From NCBI RefSeq assembly GCF_026262505.1, contig NC_067203.1, positions 16,132,392 through 16,196,391 of the forward strand: 64,000 nt of DNA, read 5' to 3'. Of the stretch, positions 48,754-57,744 are shown one piece after another; position 1 is the stretch's first letter, and each line of letters begins with the position of its first letter. The notes beneath the pieces were generated by a model. The model was given only the letters and a program-made list of their open reading frames with translations. It made no database searches and was not told the DNA's origin. Source of the DNA: Trichomonas vaginalis G3. Lineage: Eukaryota > Parabasalia > Trichomonadida > Trichomonadidae. The position numbers were made by a program, and so were the translations under genes.

Positions 48754-50251
48754 AAAGTGCTATTGGTTTTGTAAACTTCTTTGCTCTCAGTTCATCTGGA
48801 CCGTCTCTGTCACCAGTATATTGTATTTGTACAGTACCAACAGTTGAAATACCACCCATAAAGTCTTCTGAGTCAGCAAATGGAATGCCAAGCCAAAGTT
48901 TGAACGGTCTCCATTTGTATATTGAGTTTTTTGACCTCCTGTATGAGTCCATACTTTCACATATGGCATAATAGAACTTTGCATTTCAGGGTTAATGGTT
49001 GTTGTGAAGTTGTTGTTAAAGTTCATAGCATCTAATGTCAAGTTGTATGACCTCATATCCTCAACTGTAGAATATTCTTCTCTTGATAATATTTGCCATC
49101 TATGTTTATATGATATTTAATACCAGGGTTGTAGAAGCAAGAATAGTCATTTATAGTTCGTCTGAACAGTACAAACATAGTATCTGCATGTTTCATTGCA
49201 GTTGTTAAAGCAATATCTGTTCTTGCACCTGGGTCAGCACTTTGGTTTCCAACTTCACCTGCAAAGTCTTTGACAGATATTTGGTGTATAGGGAACATAA
49301 GTGGAACTGCAATATATTTGGCAGCTAAAGCATTTGAAATATCTGGGTCCAACATATAGACTGCAAGTCTGCTTTCTATTCTCTTGCATTCAAATTTTTC
49401 GCATGTGAACTTAACTGGGTCCCAAGCATCTCCAGCAGCATTGAAATAATAGTTTACTTCAGTGTTGAGGTTTGAGAAACCAAAGTCTAAGTCAACTTTT
49501 TTTTGCAAAAGTCGGCGAATGACATTTTATTTGTTCCCACTACTTCTGTAAGAGTGAATGGGTCTTGTGTTGGTGCAATGACTAAGTTATTTTTGCTTGG
49601 AGTAAGTTCGATAGAAATTTTTCCTGCCCAGTTTGGCAAGTATCTTAAAAACCTGAAGATGAGGAAAGATGACAAAGGAACTCTAAGTTTCAGTTTTACT
49701 TTGGTTACTGCTGCTGCAGTTTGTCCAGAAAGGTTAACATAAACTCCTGGAACGTTAGGGTCAAGTCTTCTTATTTTCTCAATAGTTGCATACTGGTCTG
49801 TTTGTTCTCTAGCTTGTGGTTGTACTGAGTTTCTCAAAGCGAACCATTCATAGTTTGCCCATGTTACTGTTTGAACTAAGTCAGAGTTAGAATATATCTT
49901 ATATCCCATGAAAACTTCTGGAGCATATTGGTATCCGACATAGAAAATTCCATTGCAACCTTTCTTGTCAGACAACTTGGCAGAAGGTTTTATTTCAATG
50001 TCTTGTTCCACGTATAAGAAAGAGTTGTCAATAGAAATTATATGAAACCTGTCGCAAGCAATATCTACTGTTGTTGAAGAACCTTCTCCAAACTCACCTA
50101 CGTTTCCATAAGAAACAGCAGTTGTATATTCGTAAGTTCCAGGAACTATTTCTGACCTTCTAATGGCATTGTCGCATTCGTTATACCATTCGGAAACATT
50201 TCCATTCATAGCATCCAAAACTGTTGGCGTTATATTCTGAGCGGCGTACAT
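48647..50251 (-). pseudogene. Major capsid protein region (fossil)
   Basis: It starts MYAAQNITPTVLDAMNGNVS at 50251. The first part contains KLKLRVPLSSFLIFRFLRYL and NWAGKISIELTPSKNNLVIA, the typical junction of the first jelly roll in Maverick capsid proteins. The second (49053-49508) has FNAAGDAWDPVKFTCEKFEC. The third (to 48647) contains AMNFNNNFTTTINPEMQSSI-type beta strands. It fits a double-jelly-roll major capsid protein, the main shell component. It looks broken. Confidence 0.7.
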
Positions 50252-50283
50252 TTCATATGAGTAAAAATATAGAATAGTTGGAT

Positions 50284-50529
50284 TTATATGTCATAATAGA
50301 ACCCACGTGGACCAAGCTTTACTTTCTTCCTGACTGAGTTTTTAACTCTTCTTTTTCCTTCATTGCCCTCTGCTTGAAGTTGTTGCATCTTTGCATTATG
50401 TTCATCTAGTATGTTGCAAATTTCCCATGTCCTTTTTGCCTTTTGGCTCTGGTCGCCCATCTCAGGTAACCTATATCCTAGAAAGAGTTTGTCATAGTCT
50501 GTATTTGAGTCTTCGCGTATTGTTTGCAT
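50284..50529 (-). CDS. Small basic protein (81 aa)
   Basis: It begins MQTIREDSNTDYDKLFLGYR and ends KLGPRGFYYDI; the tail is Arg/Lys-rich. It overlaps the 368-aa gene's end by about 50 bp on the same strand. Function unknown. Confidence 0.5.
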   Translation of the reverse strand: MQTIREDSNTDYDKLFLGYRLPEMGDQSQKAKRTWEICNILDEHNAKMQQLQAEGNEGKRRVKNSVRKKVKLGPRGFYYDI

Positions 50530-51584
50530 GACTCTTTCCTGAGTTTCGGTTCAAGCTCTTCAAACAGTGCCTGTCCATATGGAATAAGCTCGTTTCCAAA
50601 TATATGTTTTTGTAGCCATTCTGGTTTTCTTTCCATGTTACCAACAATATCTTTTGTGAATGGGAAAGCTTTTACCCAATCTTTCAGTCTTGCGTCGTTT
50701 ATTTCTGTAGTTGGTTTTATTTTGTCAAGGAACATGTTTTTCAATACTAACATTTCATTTGGTACTGTCCATTTGAGTTTTCTTAAATATTCATCCCTTC
50801 TCGGTTCATTGTCTGCAAAGTAAGTTTTTATGACATTTTGTAAACTTTCGTTTGCAAGGTCATGTACAATAGGTTCTCTTCCTTCTCTCTCCCTAACTTT
50901 CTTTCTAAACTCTTCACCAAATATACCATCTCTATGGTTCTGTGTAGTTCTTTGAGATAAATGTTCTAGAACGTCAGGTGTTATATTTCCATCAGCCATG
51001 TTCATTTCATACTGGTCCAAAATATCTGCATGTTTCATATCTTTCAATGGCATTAAAGCCGCGCTGAAAATACCAGCTATATCTGGTTCACCATTGACTT
51101 CCATTGCGTCTACAACTTCTTGGAATTGTGGTTGTAAGTTTATGAACCACCTATCCGGATTAGCTTTATGACCCCATCTCATTGTAGTTCCATCGTCTGC
51201 AGAAACAAAAGTAGGTTTGTTTCCATATTGGTTAGGTTCTGAATGAACTTTAAACAATGTTTCATTTCTATATGTTTTCTTGAAATTTAACCTTTTATTT
51301 TCACCGAGTTCATCCGAAGATTGAACGTTAAATGCTCGTAAGTAAAAAGGGTTGTTGTATTTGTGTACATTTTCTTTCAGTACTTCCATTCTATGCTGAA
51401 TATTTTCATCTGGTGTTGGAGTCTTTTGTATGTCGGCAAACATTTTTCGATATTCTTCTACTATGTCAGCCGAATTTTTTTTAGACTCTTGGAAATATTC
51501 CATATTCTCCGCATACTCTTGTTGAGGGTCAAGATTTTTCGGCTGTTCCAAATCTTCATCTAGTTCTGTGAAGTTAGTTTCCAA
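50478..51584 (-). CDS. Unknown large protein (368 aa)
   Basis: It begins METNFTELDEDLEQPKNLDP. A helical start is followed by FYLRAFNVQSSDELGENKRL and a long charged helical rest with FGEEFRKKVREREGREPIVH. Unrecognised. Being next to the capsid region it may be a core or scaffold protein. Confidence 0.55.
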   Translation of the reverse strand: METNFTELDEDLEQPKNLDPQQEYAENMEYFQESKKNSADIVEEYRKMFADIQKTPTPDENIQHRMEVLKENVHKYNNPFYLRAFNVQSSDELGENKRLNFKKTYRNETLFKVHSEPNQYGNKPTFVSADDGTTMRWGHKANPDRWFINLQPQFQEVVDAMEVNGEPDIAGIFSAALMPLKDMKHADILDQYEMNMADGNITPDVLEHLSQRTTQNHRDGIFGEEFRKKVREREGREPIVHDLANESLQNVIKTYFADNEPRRDEYLRKLKWTVPNEMLVLKNMFLDKIKPTTEINDARLKDWVKAFPFTKDIVGNMERKPEWLQKHIFGNELIPYGQALFEELEPKLRKESCKQYAKTQIQTMTNSF

Positions 51585-51841
51585 AGGAGGACTTGTTCGT
51601 TTCCTTCAGGCTCTTCTAGCTGTTGTTGCTGAACTATTTCTTCCATGTCTGGTTGTATCTGAACTTCTTCCTGTGGAGTTTCTTGTACCTCATCTGCTGG
51701 CATTTCATATATTCCGAGACCGTTTTTAACAATTTCCCTATCTACGTCATCCGCATTCATAAGCTTTTGTTCTTTCGTTCCGTCTCTATTTTTTACGCGT
51801 TTCATGACGAAAGTTGAATTGTCATTTAGCTCTGACATCAA
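51560..51841 (-). CDS. Acidic Gln-rich protein (93 aa)
   Basis: It begins MMSELNDNSTFVMKRVKNRD and ends in a Gln/Glu-rich tail (EEVQIQPDMEEIVQQQQLEE). Overlaps the start of the 368-aa gene. It may be a linker or part of the same protein. Unrecognised. Confidence 0.45.
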   Translation of the reverse strand: MMSELNDNSTFVMKRVKNRDGTKEQKLMNADDVDREIVKNGLGIYEMPADEVQETPQEEVQIQPDMEEIVQQQQLEEPEGNEQVLLWKLTSQN

Positions 51842-51898
51842 ATATCTCGGAGTAAATTCATCATGTCATTTGGATGATATGCTATTAAATCATATCCC

Positions 51899-52534
51899 TT
51901 AGCGAGCTTGTATTTTCCAGGTTTGAATTATATCCGTTTTGGTGCTGAGCCATAAAGCTAAATAGGTTCGGGTCAGTATTTCCATCCTTGAACTTTCAAT
52001 AGCTTCTTTATATCTGTCACTAAAGTCAATAGTATCTGGGAAACCACACTCTTCTTTAAGCATTTTTAAGAATTCTTGGTTTCCTTGTTCTCTACTTCTT
52101 TTATGTCCTTGCTCTGTTTGTGGTTGTTGTGTGCAGGTTTTGAACTGTTGGTTGCTGTGCTGGTTGTTGTGTTGTGTTGTGCTGGTTGTGAGGTGGTTGT
52201 TGTGCTGGTTGTTGTGTTGGTTTTGTGTTGGTTGTTGTGTTGGTTTTGGTGCATGCCTGTGTCTGTGTCCATGTGACGATGTAAATGTTTTAGGTAGTCC
52301 TGGTGCAGGTGCTTCTCTTGGAGGGTTTGGTGGTATATAAGTTCCACCAGCTGGCACATATGTTCCATCTGCAGCATAATGTCCTACCTGACTTTTCGTT
52401 CTTAAGAAAGCATTTACTAGGTCTGTTTTGGTCTGTTGTAACTCTTTTTCTTGACTTTCCACAACAGTTGCTCTAACGGCGTCATAGGCACTTTGAACTG
52501 CCTGTCTCGTTGCTGCATCTGTTATTTTCGTCAT
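51899..52534 (-). CDS. His/Asn/Gln/Thr low-complexity protein (211 aa)
   Basis: It begins MTKITDAATRQAVQSAYDAV with a helical start and a Pro-rich turn, then a long TQNQHNNQHNNHLTTSTTQH low-complexity run (about residues 95-140), then a helical C-terminus (EFLKMLKEECGFPDTIDFSD). Possibly a phase-separating or scaffolding protein. Unrecognised. Confidence 0.5.
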   Translation of the reverse strand: MTKITDAATRQAVQSAYDAVRATVVESQEKELQQTKTDLVNAFLRTKSQVGHYAADGTYVPAGGTYIPPNPPREAPAPGLPKTFTSSHGHRHRHAPKPTQQPTQNQHNNQHNNHLTTSTTQHNNQHSNQQFKTCTQQPQTEQGHKRSREQGNQEFLKMLKEECGFPDTIDFSDRYKEAIESSRMEILTRTYLALWLSTKTDIIQTWKIQAR

Positions 52535-52613
52535 ATTTTGTGCTACTTCTTTAACTCTTTGTCGAAACCTTCAGACTTCAGTTTCTTTCCAGATGAGAAG
52601 TCGTTCACTTGTT

Positions 52614-53462
52614 TCACCTTACTATGAAGAGCTTCGAAGGCGTTCTTAAAGTCAGCATTGTTAAAGCTTCATTTGAACTGTCTTCATCCGCTTGTATTTT
52701 TGTCCTTATTGACCCTATAAGTTGGGCTGCTTTAGCGTTGGCTTGGGCATCTAACCAGTCATTGTTAGCTTTTATATATTCTGCGCTTTTCATTGCCTTT
52801 TGCATGGCTGCGTCGTTATTTTTACTTTCTTGTGCTAAGTTTTCATACTGTACGGTTTGGTTTTGCAACTGTAAAAGTTTTTCTGCCTTTACATTTGCTT
52901 CAACTTCTTTTTTATACTCATCGCTATCCATATATGTCTTCAGGGCTTTTTGTTTTATTTCTTCATCTTTCAGTACTTTATATTGAGTAGTATGGTTTTT
53001 CAAATTTATAACATCTTGTTCCATTTTTGCTACTTCTGCTGCTTTTTCTGACACTTTTTTCGCATATTCCTCTGTACTTAGTTCTTTCAGTTGTTCTTCT
53101 TTCTTCTTTTTCTCTACGTTTAACTCATTGAGTTTCTTTGTGTGTCTGTCATATTCTAGTTTCTTTTCGTTTTCACTTATTTGTTTCTGTATGTCTATGT
53201 TTGACTTTTTGACATCTGTTATTTGATTTTTGAGTGAACTCAAATTCATTTGACTTTGAGGGTTATAAGCTGTTCCGTCTGCAGCTCCACCATAGCCTGC
53301 CATTTTCGCTAAAAGTGCCGCTCTTAAACCTCCACTCTGTGCACCAATAACTCGGTTTAAAAGCATAGGGTTGCTTGACATTTGTTGCAACATAGTGGGG
53401 TCATTCATCATTTGTTGTTGCAACTGTTGTTGTGGTGTCAGTTTTACTATTGGATGTTTCAA
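52614..53462 (-). CDS. Long coiled-coil protein (282 aa)
   Basis: It begins MKHPIVKLTPQQQLQQQMMN, Met/Gln-rich, then has a Gly/Ala segment and a coiled coil from about residue 70 to 240 (KKKKEEQLKELSTEEYAKKV). It heads the minus-strand run of structural genes, so a scaffold role is possible. Unrecognised. Confidence 0.55.
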   Translation of the reverse strand: MKHPIVKLTPQQQLQQQMMNDPTMLQQMSSNPMLLNRVIGAQSGGLRAALLAKMAGYGGAADGTAYNPQSQMNLSSLKNQITDVKKSNIDIQKQISENEKKLEYDRHTKKLNELNVEKKKKEEQLKELSTEEYAKKVSEKAAEVAKMEQDVINLKNHTTQYKVLKDEEIKQKALKTYMDSDEYKKEVEANVKAEKLLQLQNQTVQYENLAQESKNNDAAMQKAMKSAEYIKANNDWLDAQANAKAAQLIGSIRTKIQADEDSSNEALTMLTLRTPSKLFIVR

Positions 53463-53975
53463 TGCTCCTTCCTCTTACGTATATTCTTACGTAGCTTACG
53501 TGGCATTTTAAGTGAAGTTAAAAAGCGGTTTTTGACAGATGTTTATATGACACTTTTTGTTCAGCACAAAAAACTACTCGGTCAAAGTGTTGTCAGTTTT
53601 GTAAAATAACCGTCCTATCTCATTCTATAAGGGGAAAAGGCTTCTCAAAGTATACTTCCTTGGAACGCCTGTAACTTTTCCTGTAGCGACGATAGACCCT
53701 TACTTGTCCGGACAAAGTTATACTATTTTGAGTGCTCTACAAAAAAGTCAACGGCGACGACTCTCAAAAACCGTTGTGTAAAAAGTTTTACCGTTGGACA
53801 AAAAAGTATATATAGAAAACAAAAAACGTTTATAGTTCATTCAATATTTGAGATGGAACGGTTTGCCAACGGAACTTTAAATAAAATAAAAAAATAGAGG
53901 GGGTTACCGTTGACGAAAACGGTTTATTTTAAACTTTTCTATGAGTAGTCCGAAAAAAACAGTTTATTTTTCATA
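53463..53975. other. Divergent non-coding region of element 2
   Basis: Between the coiled-coil gene (minus) and the next plus gene. It holds repeated ACCGTT/AACGGT-type motifs (for example AACGGTTTGCCAACGGAACT near 53858 and TACCGTTGACGAAAACGGTT near 53906) and TTTATTTTT leaders. A promoter or origin region is possible. Confidence 0.5.
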
Positions 53976-55212
53976 ATGGAAGGAAGAAAAAGTGTCGCAA
54001 ACAATTCGTCGACTACCTCTGCAGTTAAAGTTCCTACAACTTATGTCTCACCATTCTCAAAACCCTTACGACCTCCTATAATACCAAAGCAACTTCCTCA
54101 TACAATTCAAGACAATTTGGACAATATGCATTTGCACAAAGAAACAGCTCAGCCAACAGGTCAGGCAACAACAACTATCGGAACAGAAGCATTTTCAGAA
54201 GAAGTTCATACCAATCAGACTCCAATCGAACATACAGAAACACAACCACCCGAAAATACAGAAACACATCCAATCGAACATACAGAAACACATTCTGCAA
54301 TGACCACTAGGTCGCAAACACGATATCTCGCCTTTGCAAACAATTTAAGTCTCAAATTCAAGACACACAAGATAGCGACACTCCTCTTTCAGAGAAAGTT
54401 CGTAGAAAATACGCAAAGAAAAGGTTAGAATTGTTAGATAAGTTAAATGAACAGTGGGGTTCAGAAGACAATCGAGATTATAACGAGATGTTTCAAGCTG
54501 TCATGGATGCCATTCAGCCTCTTGAAAACGAAATCAAAGACCCTGGCGTACTTGTTGACATGTTTGCTTCATATTTACCCGTTACTGCCAATCTCATAGC
54601 GTTGCAAGCTATTGACCAGTTCATTCACTTGTTTCCAAAGAACTTGCAGAAGCATTTACAAGAAGTTAAATTGCTGAATTTGTCCGTTTATATCCAAATT
54701 CATACAATTATTTGGAAGAATTGAATGAACATGGTGAAAGGTCATTCTATTTATATTTCTACACAAAAGACAACCAGTCAAAACGACTATACTGCATTGA
54801 ACCTATGCCTCAATTCGTAGACAATTTCCACGTTATAACAACTGTTGCTTTAGATATTCCTGCCAGAGTTCCATATGGAGGAACAGTAACTATCTCAAGC
54901 TTTCCCAAGGGCTATAAAGGAAAGCCTCTCACAATTGCAAAATTCACACACAGCAGTTGCCAATTTGTTCAAGATGTCGAGTTCCATTTCCTCAACAATA
55001 CGACTTTCATCATAGAGACTCCTCAAGAAGGTATATACAAAGTTTTCATCGCAGGATTTGTTGCTCCCAATGGCGAAGAAGAAGTCGAAGAAATCTCACC
55101 TCAGAGAGCGAAGAAGAAGAAGTCGAAGAAATCCTCACCTCAGAGAGCGAAGAAGAAGAAAATTTCCAAGACATTCAAGATTCAGAATATACCGAATAAA
55201 AAAACAATTTAA
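53976..55212 (+). pseudogene. Right-end gene block (fossil)
   Basis: The first open part (53976-54428) begins MEGRKSVANNSSTTSAVKVP and has TE/TH-rich repeats (IEHTETQPPENTETHPIEHT). The second (54431-54724) is helical. The third (54712-55212) has a beta-rich FITTVALDIPARVPYGGTVT-type part and a Lys/Ser tail with a 42-bp tandem repeat (about 55079-55165). Functions unknown. The block looks broken. Confidence 0.45.
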
Positions 55213-55272
55213 GACTAAAAATTTAATTTTATTATAATATTTTTATTTTTTTCATCTGGTCTTTGTATCATT

Positions 55273-55351
55273 CCTCCTCTAGTTTCTTCGGGGCTAGAGG
55301 GCACGAAGTGCCTGGAAGCCCCATTACCTTTTTTTTTTTTTTTTTTTTTTT
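55273..55351 (-). repeat. Right end of element 2: hairpin repeat plus T-tract
   Basis: The inverted copy of the left end: GGGGCTAGAGGGCACGAAGT and onward to GGAAGCCCC, then ATTACC and 23 T residues. One base differs from the left end near GGTATT/GGTAAT. Followed at once by GATAG. Confidence 0.85.
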
Positions 55352-55356
55352 GATAG
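55352..55356. repeat. Target duplication GATAG, right copy (element 2)
   Basis: The counterpart of 30118-30122, followed by CATGAACTA as in the empty site near 26310-26318. Confidence 0.75.
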
Positions 55357-55378
55357 CATGAACTAATGCGAATTTTAT

Positions 55379-55560
55379 GAAACCATGTCCGTGTTGCCAT
55401 TGTAGAATGGCACTTTTTTGTCAAATCTATTGTAATTGTCTGTCCAGAGAATGTTTGCCACGGAAACATCTACAAGCTGAATCTTGAGACAGTTGAATGG
55501 ACTAAATATACATCGAATCTTCCAGAAACAGAATTTTCGCTTATGATTGAAACAATTATT
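55379..55560 (+). pseudogene. Kelch gene fragment, copy 3, diverged
   Basis: Matches 22675-22830 of the kelch gene (CCATGTCCGTGTTGCCATTG, then GGAAACATCTACAAGCTGAA) with more changes than copy 2. It follows the right end of element 2, so it belonged to the same unit as the relic at 29719-30122 before the insertion. Confidence 0.75.
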
Positions 55561-55887
55561 TTCCATTGATAGTCCTTCCAGCAATCCATCAATTGTACCC
55601 ACAGTATCTGCTAATGAAGCATTTGGCTTCTTTCCCAGCAACGTAATCTGAATTTTCGATATGTTTCAATTCCATTAAAAATATGATTATATGAAACAAT
55701 CTATACTCAATAAACATCAATTCAACAATGAGGATATGTAAAAAATCTGTTTCTTCATCATTTCTTACCTGAGAAAAGATCATATATTTTGGGAAGGCTA
55801 GAACTAAAAATTATTTTTAATTTAGATATGGAATATGATTGAACTCAAAGAAGAGAAATCACAAAAATAATTTATTACAATTTGGAA
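55561..55887. other. Intergenic, host
   Basis: Between the kelch fragment and beta-helix copy 2. Short minus-strand frames are present but are not convincing. No gene supported. Confidence 0.45.
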
Positions 55888-56886
55888 TTATTTGTTCTTT
55901 TGATAAAGCATAATAAACTGTTTGGTATGAATAAGGGGTAAATTAATTGTTGTTTTGTTGCATGTGCAAACTGTTTTATTCGATTTCGAACAAATCTTAG
56001 CAAGTTGATCAACAAAGAAAGTATATGAATCTTGTATGTTTTCTGTAACATCAGCAGCTCCAAAAACGATATTTCCAAGATTATCAATATAACTATCATA
56101 AACATAAATCTCAGCTGTATTTCCATAGCGATCATTAGCAAAGAGAGCAATTTCATCACCGTTACCGGAAAAGCTACAATTTGTGAATGTGGCATTAATT
56201 CCTTCGCATAAAATTGTACATGGAGGATCCTTACTACTACTTATTTTAGAATTATTAATAATATTACAATATTTTGTGTCAATTCGATTTATGGAAACAC
56301 TATATCCGTAATATTCCAGACATAATATGTACATTGATGTGTTGTTAATAAAATTCGAATACCCTGTAATTGATCCTGGTTCTGGAGTACCAATTACTAT
56401 TCCTGGAATCGAATTTACTATATTAAGACTAGAATTTGAGTTAATAAAATGCGAAGTTCCTCCATACGATAAATAAACATCATTTCCATATGATTCATTA
56501 CTTCCATTTTCTGAAAGAGAAGCAAAATACGAATAGCTGAAATTTTCTGGTTTTATCGCAATATAACAAAAAATTCCATATCCTGATTGTAATGAACAGT
56601 TTTTTGCTTGAAATTTATATTGGACAATGGAACTATCACCTTTAAAGTAAATAGCTCCACCACTTACTGTATTTGAACATGATGCAAATTCGCAATAACT
56701 ATGGAGGAAATGGATATTTTTAATTTCAGTGAAATTTATTGCACTATTTTGAATATTAATGAATTTACATTCGTGAAAATGGTAATTTAAAACATTCTCA
56801 GCTGGATTAAATGTTGTTTGATAGGTTTCATTTTTCTTTAAACGTGGATCTGAGGATCCATAAAAATATGTCCAGATATATGGCAC
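55888..56886 (-). CDS. Beta-helix (POMP-like) protein copy 2 (332 aa)
   Basis: A 332-residue minus-strand frame, rich in Asn/Ser/Ile with repeating short strands and turns: CEFASCSNTVSGGAIYFKGD, CSLQSGYGIFCYIAIKPENF, IDTKYCNIINNSKISSSKDP, and a Cys-rich end ICSKSNKTVCTCNKTTINLP, then HTKQFIMLYQKNK. It matches copy 1 throughout and has the same C-terminus. Such right-handed beta-helix proteins include large surface families in trichomonads. The start lacks a clear ATG and signal peptide, and no membrane segment ends it, so it is probably a 5'-truncated or decayed copy. Confidence 0.6.
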   Translation of the reverse strand: MPYIWTYFYGSSDPRLKKNETYQTTFNPAENVLNYHFHECKFINIQNSAINFTEIKNIHFLHSYCEFASCSNTVSGGAIYFKGDSSIVQYKFQAKNCSLQSGYGIFCYIAIKPENFSYSYFASLSENGSNESYGNDVYLSYGGTSHFINSNSSLNIVNSIPGIVIGTPEPGSITGYSNFINNTSMYILCLEYYGYSVSINRIDTKYCNIINNSKISSSKDPPCTILCEGINATFTNCSFSGNGDEIALFANDRYGNTAEIYVYDSYIDNLGNIVFGAADVTENIQDSYTFFVDQLAKICSKSNKTVCTCNKTTINLPLIHTKQFIMLYQKNK

Positions 56887-57744
56887 ATTGCAGTCAAGAA
56901 GAGATGAATTATTCAGTCAGATAACTCCGAATTGTGCAGAATAAAAAAATAATGTATAACATTTTGGTCAAACAATCAAAGTTAAAGCGACAATATCAAT
57001 TTATATTGACAGTATTTAAATATGGTAACTATTTCATGGCTTCATTTCAAAATTTATTTAATCTTGATCAAAAAAACTTAAAAATATATTTGAAGGATTC
57101 GATAGTAGTGAGAGATGATTCAGAAAAATGATTTGTGATTAGCCTGAATTTGATTTTGGGCAATAAATAAAGAAAACCATCGCATTTATCTTTTTTTAAA
57201 ATCTGCCAACAGTATGAAATTAATTATTCCCTAACTTCAATACACATTTACTCTGATTGTAGAATGCCGTGATCTAATACAGAACGTTAAATATCGATAT
57301 GAATATGAATATTTCCAAAAATCTATGATTTATGCTTTAATTGTTTCATTTCTTGAGTTACACACGTAAAATCCTATACATAACCAATGATAATATGGTT
57401 AACAAAAATGATAATATGTAATTATATATATGTTCATTGAATGAAAATCTATAGTTATATGTTTTCGAACAAGTTATATGTATACATAATTCTATAGACA
57501 GTTTCCTCTTAAGAGAATATAGAATTGCATGATTGAGATGTCCAAAGTTCCAAAAAAAAATTGAAATTCGAAAATTGGTAATTGATTTTTTTTTTCTATG
57601 TTTCAACTGTTATAAGATGTTTTTGTGTTACCAAAGCTGATAGTCTAGCAACATGTAATATAAAGTCTATCATATATGTATTAGAGAAAAAATCAAGTAT
57701 ACTTGAGAATATAGATTTAAAAACAACAATACAGAATATTTATT
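56887..57744. other. Intergenic, host
   Basis: About 860 bp of AT-rich DNA upstream of the beta-helix copy and downstream of the pseudokinase gene. Nothing further is recognised; short frames look spurious. Confidence 0.5.

Larger units (their letters stand above)
30123..55351. mobile_element. Maverick/Polinton-like element 2 (fossil, about 25.2 kb)
   Basis: Its ends are A27/T23 tracts followed by inverted copies of GGGGCTTCCAGGCACTTC and the rest of a hairpin. GATAG flanks both sides. It encodes an rve integrase, family B DNA polymerase, packaging ATPase, capsid and penton-like proteins, a collar fibre, SF3 helicase, Dam-like methylase and an HNH endonuclease, so it belongs to the Maverick/Polinton world. 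It is larger than most and lacks the usual AGT termini. Its ends are nearly identical, suggesting a recent insertion, but roughly ten or more breaks interrupt its genes. Confidence 0.85.

Noticed and set aside
52076-52340. Plus-strand Cys/Val/Leu-rich frames
   Set aside because: They are shadows of the His/Asn/Gln/Thr low-complexity gene on the minus strand.
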